Assembly (NCBI RefSeq): GCF_000023145.1
Contig: NC_012704.1
Span: forward strand, 1,178,001-1,242,000
Direction of reading: 5' to 3'
Source: Corynebacterium kroppenstedtii DSM 44385
GTDB taxonomy: Bacteria > Actinomycetota > Actinomycetes > Mycobacteriales > Mycobacteriaceae
DNA length: 64,000 nt
Shown piece after piece: positions 60,177 through 64,000 of the stretch (positions are counted from its first letter, which is position 1; every line of letters begins with the position of its first letter). A program made the position numbers and the translations under genes. The notes below the pieces were generated by a model. That model was not told the DNA's origin, searched no databases, and worked only from the letters and a program-made list of their open reading frames with translations.

Positions 60177-60851
60177 TTATCGTGAGTCTCGATCGTCAGA
60201 GCTTGAGTCACGAAGACGTCGTAACGCAACCACGAGAGCACCGATAATGACGATGATAACGGCGATAGATAGCCACAGGGCTTTCGATCCAAATGGCGAC
60301 GACGACGTCGAGGATGATGAGTCTGTGTCTTGGGAGGTTCCGTCGTTAGCATTCGCGGAGGGGACAGAAGAACCACCGGATTCATTCGTATTCCCCTCCG
60401 ACTCCCCCGTCGACGCGGACTGCGCTGCAGATTCTCCCTTGTCGTAATCCCCAGGATATGTGAAGGAAATTGACCCACGTGTCGAATGCCCATCAGAACT
60501 GGTGATCTGGAACCCCACGACGTATGTACCCGGCGAGGCATCGACATCCTCAGGAACTGTGAATGAAATAACATTCCCCGAGATAGTGGGTGTTCCTTTG
60601 GCAATGACTTTTCCCGACGATTTGTTCGACACCGCTATGGTGTTGAAATTATCTCTCGGGTTGCCTGACATCGTCAGCTGAATGTCGTGAGGAAACTCCG
60701 ATACTGTCGAACCATCCTCGGGCGACGACGACACCACGCTGTCATGAGCCCAGGCCTGCGGTGAAAAAGCAACCGCCCCCACCAGGATAAGAATGAGGGA
60801 TACGATAAGGCCACCCGCACTTCGGAACCGTACAGTTCGACTGTCGCTCAT
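60177..60851 (-). CDS. copC: CopC-domain copper-binding protein, membrane-tethered
   Basis: 224 residues. Signal peptide ending AWA before His 36, so the mature protein would start with the N-terminal His that binds Cu(II) in CopC proteins. CopC domain (SSSPEDGSTVSEFPHDIQL, YVVGFQITSSDGHSTRGSISF), a Ser/Asn-rich linker, and a C-terminal membrane segment (ALWLSIAVIIVIIGALVVAL) with a basic cytoplasmic end. No CopD domain is fused. ATG 6 bases after GGGAGG. First gene of the copper/peroxidase series. Confidence 0.92.
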   Translation of the reverse strand: MSDSRTVRFRSAGGLIVSLILILVGAVAFSPQAWAHDSVVSSSPEDGSTVSEFPHDIQLTMSGNPRDNFNTIAVSNKSSGKVIAKGTPTISGNVISFTVPEDVDASPGTYVVGFQITSSDGHSTRGSISFTYPGDYDKGESAAQSASTGESEGNTNESGGSSVPSANANDGTSQDTDSSSSTSSSPFGSKALWLSIAVIIVIIGALVVALRRLRDSSSDDRDSR

Positions 60852-61123
60852 CTCAGCCCTCCCAGAGCTGCGTAAAACCAACTACTTCTCTCCATCGTGG
60901 CACACAAAATCTCTTAACCTCTACACGCCACGCTGCCACCTGGCGCTCAGGTACGAAGCCACCACGGATGTGGCGATATATAACGCTTCCAAGCTGCCCG
61001 GTGCCCACTCGCGAACCGCGTAGACACTAGTCGTCGAAACACGTCAGGAAGTTCCCCACTATCCACGGCACTTCACCCCCACTACGTTTGCGCCGGCCAC
61101 CAGCGGCAGGACCCGGATATGCG

Positions 61124-61151
61124 AAAACCCGAACACCACGTGGTGCCCGGG
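61124..61151 (-). terminator. Rho-independent terminator after tRNA-Val(CAC)
   Basis: On the minus strand CCCGGGCACC and GGTGTTCGGG pair (10 bp, two G-T pairs) around ACGT, followed by TTTT, 8 bases past the tRNA end. The 270 bases between here and copC hold no gene I can see. Confidence 0.8.
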
Positions 61152-61158
61152 CTGTCTG

Positions 61159-61230
61159 TGGTCTCAGCTGGGATCGAACCAGCGACCTTTCCGGTGTGAA
61201 CGGAACGCTCTTCCACTGAGCCATGAGACC
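61159..61230 (-). tRNA. tRNA-Val (anticodon CAC)
   Basis: 72 bases. Acceptor GGTCTCA/TGAGACC, D stem GCTC/GAGC, anticodon stem TTCCG/CGGAA with loop TTCACAC, T stem GCTGG/CCAGC with TTCGATC. All stems pair perfectly. Discriminator A; CCA is not encoded. Confidence 0.96.
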
Positions 61231-61416
61231 GACAAGCCAAAAATTTAGCACGATAGGAAGTCACGAACAAAAATGACGTTGACGTGCTCCCACAATCCTA
61301 TGTACCAAACGCGGTGAGGCTCTGTAGAGGCGCATAGGCTCGATACGGTCGGTCCGCGTAGTTTTCCGTCAGCAACCCCCCGAAATGATCATGCTAAAGC
61401 CTGTTTTCCTGGGGAT

Positions 61417-61446
61417 TTGTGCATTAACTATCGCTACGGCTAGTCT
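61417..61446 (+). promoter_or_regulatory. Candidate promoter of the tRNA cluster
   Basis: TTGTGC, an 18-base spacer and TAGTCT, about 45 bases upstream of the first tRNA-Gly. Confidence 0.35.
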
Positions 61447-61491
61447 TTCTTTCGCGTGTTACGGGGTTCCGAGCCCAACACAACACGTCAT

Positions 61492-61564
61492 GCGGATGTA
61501 GCGCAGTTGGTAGCGCATAACCTTGCCAAGGTTAGGGTCGCGGGTTCGAGTCCCGTCATCCGCT
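61492..61564 (+). tRNA. tRNA-Gly (anticodon GCC), copy 1
   Basis: 73 bases. Acceptor GCGGATG/CATCCGC, D stem GCGC/GCGC, anticodon stem TAACC/GGTTA with loop TTGCCAA, T stem GCGGG/CCCGT. Identical to copy 2 over the whole gene but without an encoded CCA. A hairpin AACTGAAA/TTTCAGTT follows directly (61566-61587). Confidence 0.96.
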
Positions 61565-61646
61565 CAACTGAAATAGACATTTCAGTTATCTAGGTTGACT
61601 TTTCGACGATGGATCTCTCGAAGTTTCATGGTCTGGTCGACTACAT

Positions 61647-61721
61647 GCGCGATTAGCTCAGCGGGAGAGCGCTTCCCTGACACGGAAGAGGTCACTGGTT
61701 CGATCCCAGTATCGCGCACCA
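61647..61721 (+). tRNA. tRNA-Val (anticodon GAC)
   Basis: Acceptor GCGCGAT/ATCGCGC, D stem GCTC/GAGC, anticodon stem CTTCC/GGAAG with loop CTGACAC, T stem ACTGG/CCAGT. Discriminator A followed by an encoded CCA. Complements the CAC isoacceptor on the other strand. Confidence 0.96.
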
Positions 61722-61777
61722 CTTATCGCAGCAGATTGAGAAAGTTTCTTTCATACTTTTGCTGGACGATGAGTCTC

Positions 61778-61853
61778 GCGGATGTAGCGCAGTTGGTAGC
61801 GCATAACCTTGCCAAGGTTAGGGTCGCGGGTTCGAGTCCCGTCATCCGCTCCA
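61778..61853 (+). tRNA. tRNA-Gly (anticodon GCC), copy 2
   Basis: Exact repeat of the 73-base copy 1 sequence; here the discriminator T is followed by an encoded CCA. Followed by a terminator. Confidence 0.96.
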
Positions 61854-61866
61854 TGCACCAAGGTGT

Positions 61867-61890
61867 AAAAGGGCAGATCACTGCCCTTTT
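61867..61890 (+). terminator. Rho-independent terminator after the Gly-Val-Gly tRNA cluster
   Basis: AAAAGGGCAG and CTGCCCTTTT form a 10-bp stem with loop ATCA, ending in TTTT. Symmetric, so possibly bidirectional. It separates the first three tRNAs from tRNA-Cys. Confidence 0.85.
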
Positions 61891-61945
61891 GTGCTATCGT
61901 GCATCATGATGCGTGAGTGAAATCCTTTCCTCATCATCGTCGTAT

Positions 61946-62016
61946 GGTGGAATGGCCGAGTGGTGAGGCAACGGTCTGCAAAACCGTGTACACGGGTTCG
62001 ATTCCCGTTTCCACCT
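61946..62016 (+). tRNA. tRNA-Cys (anticodon GCA)
   Basis: 71 bases. Acceptor GGTGGAA/TTCCACC, anticodon stem ACGGT/ACCGT with loop CTGCAAA, T stem ACGGG/CCCGT with TTCGATT. Discriminator T (usual for Cys is U). CCA not encoded. Confidence 0.95.
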
Positions 62017-62092
62017 CAAGCTCAACATATTCATTTCAACGGGGACTTTCCACAGAATTCATGGCGGGCGCATTCCCGCCTACTGTGGAGCC

Positions 62093-62995
62093 ATGGCACC
62101 ATCACCCACAGTTACGGTTTTTCCGCCCGACAACGATCCCGATATTGACAGCGCATTAGAGCGCTTCCTCCCCTACCCTGTGCCACAGACACTGAACATT
62201 CGAGCAATCATGGTATCGACCATCGATGGCGCTTCCGTAGCATCAAGTGGCACATCAGGAGAGCTCGGCGGCCCGATCGATTCCGCCATGTTCGCTCTGC
62301 ATCGCCGGCAAACCGAGGCCGTCATAGCTGGTCTGTCCACGGCCCTCGCTGAAGGCTATGGCCCCATCGAGTTGAGCGCGAATGAAATCCAGACCCGATC
62401 GCACCATGGACTACCACCAACCGCAGACTTGGTTCTCACTACCCATCAGTTGGATGACAAAAAGCTCTCAGACATCCTTTCATCCCCCCTCACCACCACT
62501 GACGGCACCAATGACGATCACCCGGAATCGGGAGACGGAGACAAAGATTCTGACAACCATTCGTCCGAGGAAATCCAGCACGGGGGCTCAGTTATCATCC
62601 TCACCGATCGAAGTGCGTCAGAAACATCGACTTTTAGCAAGAACCGGACAATGCTGCGGAACCACGGCATAAACGTCGACGTCCTCGACAAACTCGATGG
62701 CACACATATCCGTCAATGGTTAAGCGACCGCTACAGCGTCGTCGATTGTGAAGGCGGGCCTCGCTTTCTGGGATCACTCATAGCATCACGCGCCATCGAT
62801 GAAGTGATCTTGACAATTCATCCCGGTGTACAGGCCGGCAATGCACCGCGAATTGCCTACGGAACCTCCGACGGAACAGACGAGGAGGCCAAGACGGTCA
62901 CTGGCACACCGACAGATGGTGAACTCCTCGCAATAGGGTATGAGCAGGATGGAGCTGTGTTCCTTAGGTACGGTCTATGCAACGAGCACACCTAG
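62093..62995 (+). CDS. RibD C-terminal-domain pyrimidine reductase family protein (Rv2671-like)
   Basis: 300 residues with the DHFR-like RibD_C fold: RAIMVSTIDGASVASSGTSGELGG, RRQTEAVIAGLST, and DCEGGPRFLGSLIASRAIDEVILTI split over residues ~220-245. There is no N-terminal deaminase, so it is not a standard bifunctional RibD. The mycobacterial relative is reported to have dihydrofolate-reductase-like activity; the role here is open. A Ser/Asp-rich insert lies at ~129-166. ATG close behind TGTGGAG. Confidence 0.86.
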   Translation: MAPSPTVTVFPPDNDPDIDSALERFLPYPVPQTLNIRAIMVSTIDGASVASSGTSGELGGPIDSAMFALHRRQTEAVIAGLSTALAEGYGPIELSANEIQTRSHHGLPPTADLVLTTHQLDDKKLSDILSSPLTTTDGTNDDHPESGDGDKDSDNHSSEEIQHGGSVIILTDRSASETSTFSKNRTMLRNHGINVDVLDKLDGTHIRQWLSDRYSVVDCEGGPRFLGSLIASRAIDEVILTIHPGVQAGNAPRIAYGTSDGTDEEAKTVTGTPTDGELLAIGYEQDGAVFLRYGLCNEHT

Positions 62996-63149
62996 ACCAC
63001 GCGGATGGTGGTGCAATTAGCCCCTTTTCGGAGATGGCGAACTAAAGCTTTTTATACGGCCCCGTGAAATAACGAACCATAATGCGATGTTGAAATGAGT
63101 TAAAACAGTAACCTCTGTTAACAATCTTTCACGAAGCCGAGAGGAAAGA

Positions 63150-63581
63150 ATGACTGACAAAGACGAACAACACGAGGACTTTCGTCGCCTTACCGATGAT
63201 GAATGGCGGGCTCGGCTGACCAACGCCGAATACCGGGTCCTCAGGGAAGCGGGAACCGAAGCTCCTTTCACGGGTGAATACACCGATACCGAGACTGAAG
63301 GGGTCTACCGGTGCCGAGCCTGCGGTTCTGAGCTCTTCCGGTCCCGCGAGAAGTTCCATAGCCACTGCGGGTGGCCATCGTTCTTCTCCCCACTCGCCGG
63401 AGACCGGATCATTGAAGTCGCTGATAATAGCCACGGGATGCACCGAGTTGAGGTGAAATGCGCGAAGTGCCATAGCCACCTGGGCCACGTCTTCGAAGGC
63501 GAAGGCTATGACACTCCTACGGATTTACGCTATTGCATTAACAGCATCAGTCTCACGCTAGAACCGGCAACCAAGGATTAG
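63150..63581 (+). CDS. msrB: Peptide-methionine (R)-S-oxide reductase MsrB
   Basis: Repairs methionine R-sulfoxide in proteins. 143 residues. Zinc Cys pairs in [10 protein letters not shown] and [12 protein letters not shown], the [10 protein letters not shown] motif with a possible resolving Cys, and the catalytic Cys in [16 protein letters not shown] 4-5 bases before the ATG. Convergent with hemQ. Confidence 0.96.
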   Translation: MTDKDEQHEDFRRLTDDEWRARLTNAEYRVLREAGTEAPFTGEYTDTETEGVYRCRACGSELFRSREKFHSHCGWPSFFSPLAGDRIIEVADNSHGMHRVEVKCAKCHSHLGHVFEGEGYDTPTDLRYCINSISLTLEPATKD

Positions 63582-63664
63582 CAGTCAAAAATTAAGCGAG
63601 GACGTACCGCTCCCCCTAGCGGCACGCCCCATGTCTTCGTAACGACAGCTTGTTGACGAAACGA

Positions 63665-64000
63665 CTATGGCAAGAGATCGGTGATCTCGGCGATATCGTC
63701 AACTCGTCGTCCGGTGAAGAACGGAATCTCTTCACGGACGTGGAGCCGTGCCTCTGTGTAGCGCATGTGGTGCATGAGATCCACGATGCGGTCCAACTTC
63801 GGACCTTCGAAGGCCAGAATCCATTCGTAGTCGCCCAAAGCGAAAGCCGGAACGGTGTTCGCACGGACGTCGGGGTAATCACGCCCCATCTTTCCGTGGT
63901 CAGCCAGGATCCGACGACGATCCGCAGGATCCATCACGTACCAGTCATACGAGCGGACGAACGGGTAAACAGCAATCCACCGCTTCGGTTCTTCTTCCGC
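63665..64000 (-). CDS. hemQ: Coproheme decarboxylase HemQ/ChdC, C-terminal 111 residues (cut by window edge)
   Basis: Last step of the coproporphyrin-dependent heme pathway of Gram-positive bacteria: decarboxylates coproheme to heme b. The frame is open to the right edge. Visible are [14 protein letters not shown] and [16 protein letters not shown]. The Tyr of VYP and the His of ADH are 23 residues apart, the same spacing as the catalytic Tyr135 and proximal heme His158 reported for actinobacterial ChdC. Also [18 protein letters not shown] and the C-terminal [13 protein letters not shown]-terminal half lies outside the window. Confidence 0.94.
   Translation of the reverse strand, partial: AEEEPKRWIAVYPFVRSYDWYVMDPADRRRILADHGKMGRDYPDVRANTVPAFALGDYEWILAFEGPKLDRIVDLMHHMRYTEARLHVREEIPFFTGRRVDDIAEITDLLP

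Noticed and set aside
60134-60604. 156-codon minus-strand frame overlapping copC
   Set aside because: Same strand, other frame of copC; Arg/Pro-rich nonsense composition.
1-64000. CRISPR arrays, insertion sequences, prophage, rRNA
   Set aside because: No regularly spaced repeats, transposase, integrase or rRNA sequence recognised; only short repeats are present.

Overview
The window looks like a chromosomal segment of a high-GC actinobacterium, most likely a Corynebacterium (a C. kroppenstedtii-like species is my guess, not proven). Reasons seen here: a phosphatidylinositol mannoside (PIM) cluster, a mycothiol-type formaldehyde/nitrosothiol dehydrogenase, an actinobacterial HemQ, frequent GTG/TTG starts, and a gene order (carAB-pyr / nusB-efp-pepQ-aro / mltG-ruvX-alaS / aspS / hisS / rel-apt-secDF-ruv / pimA-pgsA-thrS) that I recognise from corynebacteria and mycobacteria. 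Most genes lie on the minus strand. I see no insertion sequences, prophage or CRISPR array.

Layout. 1-5900: pyrimidine operon pyrR-pyrB-pyrC-carA-carB (carB cut by the left edge), tightly overlapped and probably controlled by PyrR at a stem-loop beside the pyrR ribosome binding site. 6160-7470: a divergent PAP2-type membrane protein. 7515-8118: an AT-rich gap with one doubtful small ORF. 8200-16950: nusB-efp, pepQ, the shikimate genes aroQ-aroB-aroK-aroC, an A24 prepilin peptidase, aroE and mltG; two perfect DnaA boxes lie between aroE and the peptidase gene. 17110-20272: ruvX-alaS. 20586-24412: a four-gene quaternary-amine/osmolyte ABC importer, lower in GC by eye than its surroundings. 24563-29119: rarA, a phosphotransferase-fold protein and aspS. 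29282-37703: a zinc metallopeptidase, an FAD-linked oxidase, hisS, two metallo-beta-lactamase-fold hydrolases, a membrane cyclophilin, mscR and a Nei-type DNA glycosylase.

37709-49069: rel, apt, an orphan family-5 solute-binding lipoprotein, secF-secD-yajC and ruvB-ruvA-ruvC. 49134-57607: yebC, pdxT-pdxS, a LemA-like membrane protein, then pimA-patA-pgsA-HIT-thrS. 57768-60851: a copper/peroxidase locus (CopC, PCuAC, DyP-type peroxidase). 61124-62016: tRNA genes (Val-CAC on minus; Gly-GCC, Val-GAC, Gly-GCC, Cys-GCA on plus). 62093-64000: a RibD-C reductase, msrB and the C-terminal part of hemQ.

The genes mostly serve core processes: UMP and aromatic amino-acid synthesis, translation, stringent response, Sec export, Holliday-junction repair, PLP and PIM synthesis. 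No wholly new multi-gene system is evident. The best leads are a PyrR-type leader element, a double DnaA box, two 16-bp tandem repeats in regulatory positions, a copper locus whose DyP peroxidase looks like a Tat-exported lipoprotein, and a recurrent habit of acidic/Ser-rich insertions in housekeeping proteins.
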